The notes: generated by a model from the letters alone, not told the origin. DNA of 30,365 bases from Smittium mucronatum (GCA_001953115.1 LSSL01001119.1:6087-36451), one strand, 5' to 3'; shown: positions 1 to 12,720, counted from the stretch's first letter. Translations and numbers: made by a program.

Positions 1-152
1 ATATAATATAATATAATATAATATAATATAATATAATATAATATAATATAATATAATATAATATAATATAATATAATATAATATAATATAATATAATATA
101 ATATAATATAATATAATATAATATAATATAATATAATATAATATAATATAAT
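1..152. repeat. AATAT pentanucleotide satellite/microsatellite
   Basis: An essentially perfect tandem array of a 5-bp unit (ATATA, i.e. AATAT) running from the first base for about 30 units without interruption. It starts at the window edge, so its real length is unknown. After base 152 the sequence becomes ordinary AT-rich DNA. The lack of variation points to recent expansion. It may also be the reason a contig or window ends here. Confidence 0.95.
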
Positions 153-3100
153 TAAATTTATATTTTCTGCTCAAATTTTCGTGATTTTTTGTATATATTA
201 ATACAAATAAAAATATAAGTAATGGGATATATATAATTATAAAAATTGTGATAATTCAAATTTTATTTTACCCATTTATTTCAGATCGGGTTTTAAAATC
301 TGTTTTACCTTAAATAATTTAAAAAATATGTATGAATATTAAAGGATAAAAAAATTATTATATAGAATCATAATTTTATTTATATAAAATAGACTTTTTT
401 AATAAATCTTTTAATTTCAAAAATAAGGGTACATTTATTTACCATTTTACGAGATTAAATTTTTGAAAAAATTACATTATAACATATCTAACGTTTTTTA
501 CAATTTCAAAATTAAAATTTAGTAATTTTAAAAACTCAATTCTAAACTTATCTAATCTAAAATTTCTTTTTTTATAATATATTTGATCTTATTAATATAA
601 ATTTTAAATCTATTGACTCCTTATAATAAATTTTATTTTTTAAATTATTTAGTAAATATGAATAATAGATACAGTAACTTTATCTATAAATGATTTTTAA
701 TTATTTCACACCTTCAAAAAATGAACCATCTCTTATAGAGCCTTTATATATAATTTATTTTCTCTAAATATATTCTATTGGAATTAAAATTTCTAAAAGA
801 GATACTTTATCTGAATTTTTTTTTCCTCTTTATAACTTGTATCTCTGGTTGTGGTATTTTAAATTTGAGGAATAAAATGACCAAATTGAAAGATTATACA
901 AAAAGTCGATTCAAAATTTTCATAAAAAAATATTAAAATCAATTTAGATAACACTTCCAGCCCTAAAATATATATATAGATAAATAAGTTATATTTTAAA
1001 AAAATTATTAAAATGGAATGTTAAGCCTTTGCCAAAATTTTATTAGCTTTTAACGTTTAATTGGTTTATTTTTTGGTAAAATTCTCTGAATTATACGGTG
1101 AAATAATAACCTTAGATTAAATCTGAACAAATAACAATGTATAATATTAGTACTTACCTTTGTTTATAAGTGACTTTTAGCAACAAAAGATCAAAATAGT
1201 TTATTCTTTTAATTAATTTCTATGCATCTAAAATATTCCCTAAATAATGAATATAATTTAATTAATATGATAATCTTTATTAATTGCCTATTTAATCATT
1301 TGCTTATATTAAATTTCTCTTAAAAAATATTCAAAAATTATTCAACATAAATATGTGTAATTATATCACTTTAAAATTTTTAACCTAAACTAAAATAGAA
1401 TTTTTTATCATTAAAATACATCAATACATTTTCTTGTCCCCTATATTTGTTTTTTTTAAAATAAAGGTACTATTTTTTTTTCGTAAAAATAATTGATGCA
1501 ATGTTTAAATTTAAATACTACTCAACATCTCTCAGTATTTTATAAGGTTTAATGGAGGTTCTAATAATTCTATAACAAAAAATTTAATTTGGGTTTATGA
1601 AACATCTAATAATTATTGAAAATTATCGTTAAAAATATTATGTTTTTTTCTAATTCGGTTTAACACTGGTTCTTATCATTTCAGTATTTTATGTATTTTT
1701 CAGTTTTTATAGCGAAAAATAGTGGGATATCTATTATTAACATCTTATTAAAAACATGTGATAATCCAAAAATCTTTTTTATACAATTGTATTCTCATTA
1801 TATTAAATTATTAAATATTATTTTTATTCGAAAATTAAAATCTAATCTCAAATAAACAGTATCCACTGGAAATAAATTTGATCTATGCTTTTATATTCAA
1901 ACTAAGACCGAATATTATGTATTTCATTGAGAAAAAAGGATGCAAAATCACTGTGATAAACTACTGAGTACATTTGGACAGTATAATTTTATAATCAAGG
2001 CGTTGGATTATTAGATATTTAGCTTCGTTGTTTTTTTCATAAAAATAAAAAAAAGTTTTAATACATTTTTAATGGACTTTCTTATCTAAAAGAGAAGTCT
2101 CTTCTGTGTAGATATTAGATATTATTCATTTGCTAAAATAATAATTAAAACCCGTCAAATCTATGTTTCCATAAACTTTAAGAAATTTTTTTGTTTAAAA
2201 TACGTGATTTTTTTATTTAAATGAATATGATATTTCGAATATAGAAGTATTTATGGTACCAAAATGAATTTTCTTATCTTTAAATATTGATAAAATAAAT
2301 TTTTGGTGCGAAAGAAAGTATTTTTAAATATTAGTAAAAATCTGAAAGTCAATATAGTTATAAATCTTACTTAAAAATTTCAAAGAGCCTTAAATATCAG
2401 TCAAAGATATAATATCTTTCCATTATATTAAAAAATATCTTTCATGTCCTCGAATATTTTCACTTTTAAAATATTATTTTAAATATTTTTGATTATATGC
2501 TACAAAATAAAAAAAAAAATTGGCTGAGAAATTTCATAATTAATTGCGGAAAATATAGAAAAACCATCGGTTGCAGTCATATATTTAGCAATTCAGATCT
2601 CAGACCAGATTCACAATTTTTTTACATTTATAAGTGATTTTTTATTGAATCAATTTTTAAATAAGTTACCTAGAGTAAAATTTTCTTCCATTGTTAATTT
2701 TAACAAAAAAAACAAAGGCATATTCTAGCTTATGCATTTTTGTGTACAGTATATCATTAAAATTTGATAGTATCTTCTAGTTTTCTCAATTAATATCATG
2801 ATAGAAAAAAAACATATCCAATAAAATTCTGGTTTCATGAATCTTTTTCCTGTTGAGAACCCATCTACATTTAAAATTTAGATGAAATCTTTACAAATTT
2901 ACCCAAAAAAATATCGACTAAGTTTTTTGAAAAAAAAAAAATCTTATTGAGAAAAAACTAACCAAAATACATTTTTTATAAGAGAAGTATCATTTTGTGG
3001 AGTTACTATAAAATTAAGTACCTTGCATATATAGCATTTCAGATAATTTATAGTATTATTTTTTCATTGGGAAAAAGAATAAGGTCGGCTTAATGGCCAT

Positions 3101-5700
3101 TATCTACAATTTTATCCTGTGTTTACAATCATTATTTTTTAGAAGAGCACAAATTATGACAAATAGAATTTTTTAAACTTTATTACCAGTTTTTTCTAAT
3201 TATTTTTTATTATATTTTTAATTTTATCTGAAAAATAAACTCACCTTATCATACTGGACATATATTTTTTTTATTTAATCTTTATATCTCAGCTAAGAGT
3301 CCGTAACTAAAAAAAAATTGCAATATTATTTCATTTGATTTTTAATTGTAATTTTGAAAATAATTAACCTCTATAGATTTTTAATAAAAAATATTTCAAT
3401 TATTTGAAAATTTAAGCAGAGATTCTTACCATAACTTGAATAATTTCACCTCCATAAATTATATACTCTAATTTCAACAATTTTTGATTCTTGAAACTGT
3501 TTTTTCAAAAATATATAAATAATAGTAAATTTTAAATAAATTTTTAATAAATATAATGGCCCAATATAATCTCTTTGAAATTTTTTAATTCATATATCAA
3601 AGGACCAATTAGAGACATTTCATTTGTTTGAGGTGTTCATTAATAAAAAGATCTTTTTTAAATAAATACCCACTAAATTTATTAACCACCTTCTCCCCAA
3701 AACCCCCTCTTTATACACTTATAAGATAATTGTGAATAGATAAATAAATCATTTTAGTTTAATTTTTGTAAGATATTCTCAGTAAATTTTTAAGTTACTA
3801 AATTTATATTATTAGAGAAATTCTTAATTTATTGAACTATTTTAAAAATAAAGTAATATATATATAATTATAAACATTCAAAATGGTTGATATTTGACAT
3901 AGTATTTTTTTTAAATATCTTAAAAACATTAAAATATAAAATTCATATCAAGAAAATCAAAAAAAATATTTATCATTTATATAATTATATTTCCTAAGAT
4001 AAATTATTTTAACAAACCGCCACTTAATAAGTTTTTTAGTATTCATATAAATTTTGGAAATAAAATATAGGATTTTTTAAAAAAAGTTATAAATTGGTTA
4101 AATTAAATCCTTCTAATTTTTATATTTCATTTTATCGATAGAAATTGTTTTAATGATATTAATATTTTATGTAAGAGTATAAAATCAGACTTAATTTCCG
4201 TTATTATGTTTTGAGAGGAAAATAATAATCTTTTTATTGTAAAATATTTATTAAACAGAACTTACCATATACGTAAATAGAAAATAGTTTCACAATTCGC
4301 ATTTAAATCTAGTATGAAAGATATTAATTAATTTTATATAAGTATCTTAATTGAAAATTTCAATTTATTTTAAACTATTATTACAATTTTAAATTTTTTT
4401 CAAGGGTTTTTAGGATAATCAGCTATAAATTATTATATTTATCTTGCTGCCTATTCCTTCCCACCATCCTATCTTGCTCAATAAAGGATTTAATTTATTA
4501 TAATTTTGTTGAGCTATTATTTAGACTTAATTTTTTTTAGCCGGGAATTTATAATTTTATCCCTCACGTGAAATATCAACAGGAAAAAGGATGAAAAAAT
4601 GGAAAAAAAAAAGTTTTTATAAAGTTAAAGGTGGCAATATTTTCAACCTCTTCGCTTTTTTTATCTATAGGATCAAAATTTTGTGAATTGTATAAGCAGT
4701 ATAAATATTAAATAATAAACCCTTCTTTTTATATTTCAACATAAAAAAGTCTCTTAATGGGAAAAGATAATGAAAAATATTGTGAAAATTAATATGGAAA
4801 ATGTATCTTTATCTCAATTGGACCAATTTAACTCGCAAGATGTTATTGCAGGCTTTTGATGTGACACATAACCACCTATTATTGAAAAAAATGGATAATT
4901 TTTTTTATGAGATTGATTTTGAAGTCTTCTTAAAAAAATATAAAAAAAGCATTAAACCTCATAAAATTAATCCTTGAAAATTAAGTCTAATTTTTTTAAA
5001 TTTTTTCTCGACACTTTAGCAGATTAAAAAAAAAATTATAATTTACAATTTAATTCAAAAATGATGCCTAAATTTTATCTAAAATTTCAAAAAAAATATT
5101 AAATTATTTATTTTTTGCGGTATGAATATTATATATCATTAAATTAGAAATAATTTAAAAATCGTATTGAAACCTTTAAGGTGTAGTCCAGATTAAATTG
5201 AATATTAATCGGATTTATTTTTATTTTTACATGGGAAAAATAATATCAGTTATACAATCTATCCTTAGATTATTTTATTTATTTTGAGTAATTAAGATAT
5301 TAAACAAAATAATTAGGAAAAATTCTTATATTTATCAATATATGTGCTACATATGACCTTAATAAAATTTTTTGATAAGATTTTTATGGCTTATTTTATC
5401 ACGCATAATATTTACCTAAGATATCTGAGAATATTTTTGGATTTTGGATAATTCACATATTTTTTGAAAATATCCTTTTTAAAAAAATATATAATTAAAA
5501 TTCATTCCATAAATTTTTTTTGTTTTGATTATCTATAATATAATTATTTTATTAAAAATAATATAAGATAAGGTACTCATATTCAAGTTTGGATTGAATT
5601 CGTAGATAAATTTTTTATTTTTTTTTCATAAGAAATATAAATAACCTGCAAAAATATGATGAAATTTTTTGCATTTGTAATATATTGAATAAAAAATTTT
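153..5700. other. gene-free AT-rich intergenic DNA
   Basis: About 5.5 kb of very AT-rich DNA dominated by homopolymer runs and stops in all frames. I found no open frame with protein-like composition and no RNA gene. The best scrap is a 29-codon frame starting at an ATG near 4769, which resembles nothing I know. A promoter role for any part is not visible. Confidence 0.7.
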
Positions 5701-5717
5701 AATTCGAATTAAACACT
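5701..5717. repeat. left target-site duplication of SINE-like copy 1
   Basis: The 17-mer AATTCGAATTAAACACT is repeated exactly at 6380-6396. The two copies bracket the GC-richer element at 5718-6379. Exact direct repeats of this length at both ends of an insert are the hallmark of target-primed retroposition. The first ten bases, AATTCGAATT, form a perfect palindrome. Confidence 0.9.
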
Positions 5718-5741
5718 CCCCTAAGAGTGAAATACCTTGTG

Positions 5742-5752
5742 TGGTTTAGGGG
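5742..5752 (+). promoter_or_regulatory. possible Pol III A box
   Basis: TGGTTTAGGGG fits the A-box pattern TRGYNNARNGG at every fixed position and starts 25 bp inside the left end of the element. The second copy (from about 22196) has TGGTTTAGGAA and so matches less well. A short consensus like this can occur by chance. Confidence 0.35.
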
Positions 5753-5800
5753 CTTAATAGTGTACTTTTCGAAGTATACTAGACTAAAATTTCACGCAGC

Positions 5801-5886
5801 GTTGTATTATTCTTGGTTGGGAGTAGTGGAGACAGCGCACAGAGTTGCATTATTCTTGGTTGGGAGTAGTGGAGATAGCGCACAGC
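5801..5886 (+). repeat. 43-bp tandem duplication inside copy 1
   Basis: Two head-to-tail 43-bp units (5801-5843 and 5844-5886), each with the core TTCTTGGTTGGGAGTAGTGG, differing at only a few bases. The second element copy has a single unit, so the duplication arose in the copy-1 lineage. Confidence 0.85.
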
Positions 5887-5981
5887 GATTCGGAGGACAG
5901 CGATTCCAGAGGAGGACCATCTCGAAACAAGAGGAACCGATCGTTTAGCACAGCTGAGACATAGTCTAGTGCAAAAGTCCA

Positions 5982-5992
5982 GCGTTCGAATT
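5982..5992 (+). promoter_or_regulatory. possible Pol III B box
   Basis: CGTTCGAATTC matches the B-box consensus GGTTCGANTCC at 9 of 11 positions. Copy 2 keeps the GTTCGA core at about 22398. The distance from the candidate A box is unusually large, so a type-2 internal promoter is only a possibility. Confidence 0.3.
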
Positions 5993-6379
5993 CAGACGGA
6001 TCTCAGCGTCTAACAGTTATTTGTAGGAAAGCCATGTCGATCAAACCCACGTTTGGGTAGAAGCCTAATTTTATTAATCCTGTTAGAATTAGGCTCTGAA
6101 TAGGAGCTCAATAGCTTCAATTAACTGTTTTTCGTTGACGAAAAACTTAATTCATGACTGCAAGTAACCTCAGTCATCCAGCCTACTTGAAGAAATGCCA
6201 GGGGGGGTCTTTCGGTTGGTAGATTGAACCCTTTTTCCGTAGGTACGCAGCCGGTAGTCCGGCAGAGGAGCTTATTGCAGTTAGTATAATAGTCTTTTCT
6301 ATACGTCTTTTTCTTTTTTTCAAATTTTTTTAGTATAGTTATTAATGACATCATCTTACAATAAAATTCCGTGATACAA

Positions 6380-6396
6380 AATTCGAATTAAACACT
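6380..6396. repeat. right target-site duplication of SINE-like copy 1
   Basis: Exact second copy of the 17-mer found at 5701-5717. It marks the 3' boundary of the insertion and shows that copy 1 is a fairly recent, unrearranged event. Confidence 0.9.
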
Positions 6397-7144
6397 AAAT
6401 TCTCCAAAAATATTTAATATTTTTTTTTAGATTTATAGTTAATAAGTGTTACTTTAATTAGATAATTGAATAATAAAACAATCAGTTTATTATATCATTA
6501 CATTTTAGAATATAAATTTATGAGATTTTTTTTATGTAAAAAAATATATCGAGTTTAATTTAATTTAATTAAATTTACATTTTAATAATAAAAATTTATT
6601 TTTATTAGATTTAAACCTTAAAAATCAATTATATATTAAAATTAATCTAATTTTTAATTAAATGAGCTAATTATTACTGAAATAGTCACTTTATTATTTA
6701 TAAATTTAATAAGATTTATATTTTTTATTTTTTATTTATTTGTGGTTATATTTAAAAATGTCTTAATGTGAACTAAGTTTCTGTCAAGTATGAATAATAC
6801 TCTTATAATTTTTTTCAGTGAGTTTCTTCTAGATAAATGGCTATGGAAGTCATAGCTTTATTTAATCTCGCCTCATTTTATAAAAAAAAAATTATATAGT
6901 TTTTACTAGTGTTAAATCATATATAAAAAATTCCATTATGTAAAAAAAAGTACAAAAAAACTATAAAAATAAACTATAAATCAATTAAGGATTTTTTTTT
7001 CTGTTTCTGAAGTTTAATTTTAAATTATTTTCGAAATTTGGGTTTTTTTAAATTTTAATAAGAATTTTAATTTTTGCTTTGTTTTTTATATCAAAACAAC
7101 AATATTACTGAAAATTTTTAATTCTTACAAGACCAATATAATTA

Positions 7145-7170
7145 TCTGTGCTATAATTACTAAGCACAGA
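7145..7170. repeat. short perfect hairpin
   Basis: TCTGTGCT and AGCACAGA form an 8-bp perfect stem around a 10-nt loop. The stem has several G-C pairs in DNA that otherwise has almost none, so it stands out. No function is implied. Confidence 0.5.
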
Positions 7171-10100
7171 AATTTATATTATTCTAGAAGAAAATCTTAT
7201 TTTTTAAAAAAGAATTATATTTAATAAGTTTATATGACTAAGATTCAAGTTTGAATTCATATCATTTTATATCAATGGTTCATTAAGCCGGTAACTGATA
7301 TTAATAAAAAATAACATAATTTTAATTTTGAGTAATCATATTAACTTTTAAATTTTATTAAATTATAGAAAAATATATAGAAAATTGATTTTATCTAAAA
7401 TTTTTCATATCTATGCAATACTTAAATTTTAATAATAAATTCTTTTAAAAAAATTACATAAACAATTTGTAGGTTAAAAAATAATATCATTCGGTTGCTT
7501 TATATACCCAATATTTTGCGAGTATGATTAGTTATTTTTTTTTCAGTAAATTTATTACTAAAAAATGTTTTATGTTTAGAATTGCATAATTTCCAAAATG
7601 ATAATTTTTAACATGATACCCCAAAACAATATTAGATAAACAAATATTTAAATTATTAATAAATTTTTTAATGTTTATACGAAAATCAATTAAAAATATG
7701 TAAAAAAATTAGTAGTTTAATTCTAAATATCAATTTTATAACTGTAAATTTGAAATTTTAGTGATAAACCCTAAATATCAAAATAATATTTCAATTGATA
7801 AAAACCCATGGAATTTTTTTTTGAAATAATAAAAAATTAGATAGATACTATTATGAAAAATTGAACTATAAAAAAATATTTTTTATGTTGCGTAATTGTG
7901 TTTGTATCGGTATTAAAAAAAATTAACCCATTTTATTCAAACTATTTTGCAAATTTCAAATTTCTATTTTAGACATTTAGAAATCGATTTAAATTTTTTT
8001 GGGTAAAACAGGACTTTACGGAAATTTTTAGAAAATATTTAGATACTTATTTTGATATTTTTTTATTTAGAAAAATATAAAAAAAATTTCGATGGGTCTT
8101 TTTTTTAAACTATATTAATTTTTTCAGATGATAACAGTAATAATACTTTTTTTTTATAAATGAAACCTTATATATTGAATCTTCATATTTCTAGATGGAG
8201 TTTTATGAAGCTTCATGGATACACACAATTAAAAAATCTTTTATTATATGAAAGTATAAAAATTTGATACTTCTACAATATAATAAATAAAGTGTATTAA
8301 ATAAATGATAAAAAAAAAGGAGGAAATTTATGGTTAGATCTATAAAAGAGTTATAATAAAAATAGATGGTGTTAGATTGAGAAATTATATAAATTTTTAA
8401 AAGAAAATACAAAATAAAATATTTAAAATAAAATTTTATAAATTGACAGCTAAAAAACTAGATTTAAAAATCAAAATCAAAATTTAGATATCTTAAATCT
8501 ATTTTTAAAGCTATAAATTACTTTTTATTTTTAAAAAATCTCTCCTTATTTTCAAAATTTTTAAAATAATTTTTAAAATTATAGATTTAATACTCAAAAA
8601 AATTATTTATTTTAATTTTTCAAAATTTCTTTTAAAACTAAGTTGAAATTATAGCAGAAATCAACTTTCTAGTTGATTTTTTATTTAAAAAATATTTTAA
8701 AAATTTTAAATTTTATTCTTATTCAGAAAAACTTCCAAAATTAATTTAATTGTATTAAAACATAGACGGTCTAATTTTTTCAATATTGATAGCTAAATTG
8801 TATTTTTATTTAAAAAAATAATTATAGAATATATTTTAATGTTTAATAGCATTTTTTTGACATTCTTATCTTATATCAGCCTAATAAATTTAAAATATAC
8901 TATTATAAATAAAAAATACAAACATCAGCCTTGCTAGCTCTATCCATTTAATAATCTTTTAATTTTAAATTCCTATATCAAAAAATAATTTTAATTAACT
9001 CAAAATAATTCCTGTATCATAAAAAATTCCAAATCGCATACAAATTAATCTTCTTTAAAAGTGTGAAAATTTTACCAACTATTTTATATTGCAAAAAAAT
9101 TTATTCTTGAAATACATGATATTTAGATATTTTTTGAATGTGTGTCGATTAAAACTATTATTTATTGTTACAAATTCTATAAAAAAATATAGATGGATAT
9201 GAATGGCTTATAGAAATATTAAGTTTTATTTTTTTACTATTTTAATAAATACAACTTTAAGACATAAAACCACATTAAATACTTATTATTAAATATTTAT
9301 TATTAAATGTTTTCTGTTTAAGTATATTCACAATATAAATAATGTAATTCTTTTTCCACAAATTCTTTATAAACTGCAGATTAAATGCACTGAAATTTAA
9401 ATGCTTTATCATTGGATATTATATAGCATTTATTTTAAAATTCATAACTAACGGAAAATTTAATATAAAATCAATTTATTTTCTAATTATAATACAGAAA
9501 TAAAAATTATTGAAAAATATCCAAAGTTATCCAAGGAACCTATTAAAAATATTTTTTACAAAAAGGTCAAATTTAAAAAATTTAAAGACACATTAGAATG
9601 TCTTTCGTCTTGATTTCTATCAAATTCATGTGAGTAATTATTTTACATCATTATTCAAATAAAATTGTATTTATTAATATGAAAATATCAAATTAACATA
9701 CTATTCTATTTATGTATTTGTTATTTTATAAATTTTATAGCATTTATAATCAAGTTTTTTGAAATTTTAGGAGGAAGATGATAGATGGTTTTTTAAAGTC
9801 TAATGATTTATTTTTGGCTTAATAGTAAAAATTTGATCAATAATTGATTTAAATTTAAAATTCATTCTATTATAAGTTTCTTATACGAAAGATTCAGATT
9901 AATAAATAATACTTAGTTTAAAATTTCAATAAAATTACAAGCGAATATGTAGCGTTTAATAATTTAAATAGGGGAATTATTCCAAAATATAACATTTTAT
10001 TATCCAGAAATATCTTAAAAAAAATAAATTATTAACAAAAGAATATCTTTAAATCACATATATATGAGAATCAAAGAAAGTTTACTACATGGTAAATTTA

Positions 10101-10660
10101 AGTAAAAAATTCTAGTTTTATTTTATTTAGATTCTAAATTATAGTATAATTTTATATATATCATTTTACATCAGGTGTTCTAAAAAAAAAAAAATTTACT
10201 TTTTTAAATAAGAGATATATACACAGAAAATTAAGGATACTTATTTATTGATGCATTGATTTTTTTACAGCAGAATAATCACACTAAGGTTTTATTTAGA
10301 AAATTAGGTAATAATAATTTATCCAAGAGAAAAAAATAAAAATTCATCCTAAGTAAAGCTATGTAAAAATCCCCTATATTAAGTGGTTTTTCATTTAATC
10401 GATTAAAAAAGCAAACTTTAGCATCAAAAAATAACATAAAAATAAAAATAATTCCAAAATGTATAAATATTTGATAGTAGTATGGGAAAAATTTATTCTA
10501 TTAAAATATATTATTTTTGAAAAACATAATGAATAAATCGGTTTTCCGAAATCACTAAAATTTCACTTTTTGATTCCCTGAATTTTGATATTCGGAAGAA
10601 ATCTTTATAAAATATCTAATAAATGTAAAGTATTTTTAAAATTACCACATGTATAATAAA

Positions 10661-10722
10661 AAAGCCCTCGTTTTTTTTTCTTTATATATCCCCATTATTT
10701 ATTTTCAAAGATTGAGGGCTTT
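10661..10722. repeat. inverted repeat AAAGCCCTC/GAGGGCTTT
   Basis: Nine-base perfect inverted arms (10661-10669 and 10714-10722) around 44 bp of T-rich sequence. The G+C-containing arms are unlike their surroundings. It could be a small MITE remnant or chance. I could not find a target duplication beside it. Confidence 0.45.
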
Positions 10723-11828
10723 ATATTTTAGCAAAAAGTGGTTCAAATTTTTTTTTTTGATTTATATTAAGAGGTCATTTTATTAAAAGGCTATAAAATG
10801 AAAGGCGATATTTTTTAATATTATCATATATAGAAAGTAAAAAAATATACAACAAAATAAAAACAACAATCCTTCGAAATAAAAAATAACATCATCTTAA
10901 ATTGTAAGAAACTAAATTTTTGAGCTTAATTTGGCAGGAGAGTTTACATTATCAATCTTTTATGGCTTTAACCACTATTTTTATCCCGTGAAACAATTTT
11001 TTTTAATAATGGAGTATTTTATTCAGTTTATGAAAGATGTAATTTTGAATATAATCCCTTGTGTTTAAAATCAATTTAAAATTTGAAAAGTTAAAAATAT
11101 ATATCTGATCGTGCTCAATCACATGCGAATAAACATCAAAAGTTAATGGATTTAATATAATATTAAAAATTTACCCTAAAAATACTTTAAAACTCCGCTA
11201 AAACCAGGCAAAACTTCTAACAAATAAATAGATAAATGATTTTTTATAACTGTAAATTATTTGAAACGATTTTATTTTATTGGTTAATTCGTGTAATTTC
11301 GATTTATTTTTCTTCTCTTGCTTTAAACACTAACATAATATCATTATCTTTTAAGGGGTGGAAAATAATTTATTTTGGATTGAGGTGGAAAAAACGAATT
11401 GTCGATTTTTTTAAATTTTTTTATAAAAAATTATAAAAAATGACACACAATGGATTTTTAAGTAAACCCTATTCAACTCTAAATAGAAGCATCTAACTTA
11501 AATTAAATAAATTCAGTTTTAAATAACAGGCTAAAGAAAATGATATGCAATATCAAAAAGCTGAATATTTTTTTATTAAATAAAATGTTACTAAATTCCT
11601 AAATTCCAATGCTAGTGGCTACAATATACTGATTCTTGCAGCATTTTTTCCTTTTTTTTGAGTTTCAATGAACTTAATTAGACCTGTAAAATCACTGGAA
11701 AAAACCAATGTCTATTTTGAACCTAAATTTTTTCGAGTTTTTTTCAATAGTTTTAAATGGTAACTATAAGTCATAATGATTGATTATAAGGAGTTCCTGC
11801 TAAAGAAACAATATTATTTGAGCTTAGT

Positions 11829-12037
11829 GAAAAAATTTATTAAGAAAAAGATTCACATATATCACCACTTTTAAGAAAAAATACAGGATTGAGATTGTTA
11901 TTAAGTGTATTTCATCCGATCTTCCCAAATATTTCAGTAAATCTGCCAAGAAAATTGAATTTTGAGGTTATTATTTGAGTAAATCAAGGACAAAATGCGA
12001 CGATGATTTTAGTTTCATCTCAAAAGTAGAACTCTGA
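11829..12037 (+). pseudogene. possible decayed coding remnant, unidentified
   Basis: One plus-strand frame gives a protein-like stretch with charged residues (e.g. IKCISSDLPKYFSKSAKK) up to a TGA at 11963, then continues coding-like (SKSRTKCDDDFSFISKVEL) to a TGA at 12035. The amino-acid mix is less Ile/Phe/Asn-dominated than random DNA here. A 22-codon coding-like frame follows at 12075-12143 in another register. I recognise no family. It may be a decayed gene or transposon piece, or simply chance. Confidence 0.25.
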
Positions 12038-12410
12038 GTTTTAATTAGTATTAAAACTTTCTAATCATAATTAAATGGACCAAAAAATGGAGTTGGAAGA
12101 ACGAAAATTACGAACAGAAAACTTGGATGGTAATTTGACATAAAAAAATTAGTTATTACTTATGGCTTAAATAAAATTTTATTAAATGTGGAGATCCTTT
12201 ATTTCCCTTCTTTACATATTATAATAGGAAGAGGATATAGACTTCCTCTTTTGTCTAATAGCCAAGTCTTATGGTCTGATTAAGAGAACATTATAAAAAA
12301 AATTGTCATGAAATTCCATACAATAATCTGTGTACGCTCTTAAATTTCTATATAAACTTCTAGTATCCAAAAAAATATTATTTGTAAACAAAGTTTTTTT
12401 TTATCGCCCT

Positions 12411-12620
12411 GATCAAAATTTTAGGATCAGTGGGGTTCCCCTGTGAAGTGAAGAAGGTTCTGCTAAAGAAATTGGCCGGTGATATTGTATTTTAGATAGA
12501 ACCATGAGAAAAGTATGTTGGCGGAAATTATACTGCACAGTAGAGTCTGTATTAAGTACGCACTTTTGAAAAAGGCTCGCATTTTTTTTCCCATTTTCAG
12601 TCAAAATATTGAACATAATA
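12411..12620. other. GC-richer island with overlapping open frames
   Basis: About 200 bp with clearly more G+C than its flanks, including the palindrome GGGGTTCCCC near 12433. It is open on both strands: minus 12413-12616, 67 codons; plus from 12515, 67 codons. Neither product shows a motif I can name. A decayed transposon fragment is plausible, since islands of raised G+C elsewhere in this window are mobile-element remnants. Confidence 0.3.
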
Positions 12621-12720
12621 ATCAGATTTTTTGCAGCCTAATTATAAAATTATTAGTATCATATTTCTATACTATACTAGACCAGGCTAGAAATGAAAAT
12701 TTTATTTTATTGATTTAATT

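Larger units (their letters stand above)
5718..6379 (+). mobile_element. SINE-like structured retroposon, copy 1
   Basis: A 662-bp insert much richer in G+C than its surroundings, flanked by a perfect 17-bp direct repeat and related over about 540 bp to 22171-22710. It has no plausible protein: reading frames inside it are short and not shared between copies. It contains several stem-loops: a 10-bp stem with a TTCG loop (5758-5781), AGCCTAATT/AATTAGGCT (6062-6095), GGAGC-6-GCTTC (6103-6118), a GTTTTTCGT/ACGAAAAAC hairpin (6127-6146) and GCCGG-TAGT-CCGGC (6250-6263). The first 35 bp can also fold (CCCCTAA at 5718, TTAGGGG at 5746). TGGTTTAGGGG (5742-5752) fits the RNA polymerase III A-box consensus, and CGTTCGAATTC (5982-5992) resembles a B box, but the two are about 230 bp apart, far more than in a tRNA. 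The last ~95 bp are an AT-rich tail. Orientation is inferred from the tail and A box. SINE-like is an inference; no parent RNA is recognised. Confidence 0.8.
6397..11828. other. gene-free AT-rich intergenic DNA
   Basis: Over 5 kb with no supported gene. Open frames up to about 70 codons (e.g. 8203-8412 minus, 11236-11436 plus) are rich in Ile, Phe, Leu, Tyr, Asn and Lys, as random AT-rich DNA gives, and show no motif. The only structure I could pick out is two short inverted repeats, listed separately. Confidence 0.65.

Noticed and set aside
4769..4858. 29-codon plus-strand frame (MKNIVKINMENVSLSQLDQF…)
   Set aside because: Too short to support, no continuation after the stop and no recognised motif.
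5925..5945. Possible hammerhead ribozyme core (CGAAAC at about 5926) in copy 1
   Set aside because: The partner core CUGAUGA is absent and copy 2 has CGATAC at this place.
5727..6354. Open frames of 73 (plus) and 77 (minus) codons inside SINE-like copy 1
   Set aside because: They exist only because this stretch is GC-richer; copy 2 does not preserve them and the products have no protein character.
12075..12143. 22-codon frame (MDQKMELEERKLRTENLDG…) ending in a GGTAATT donor-like site
   Set aside because: It looks like a first exon, but no acceptor with a following open frame could be found.
12515..12718. Possible ISXO2-like transposase remnant
   Set aside because: A few residues around IILHSRVCIKYALL vaguely suggested it, but none of the family's catalytic blocks could be aligned.
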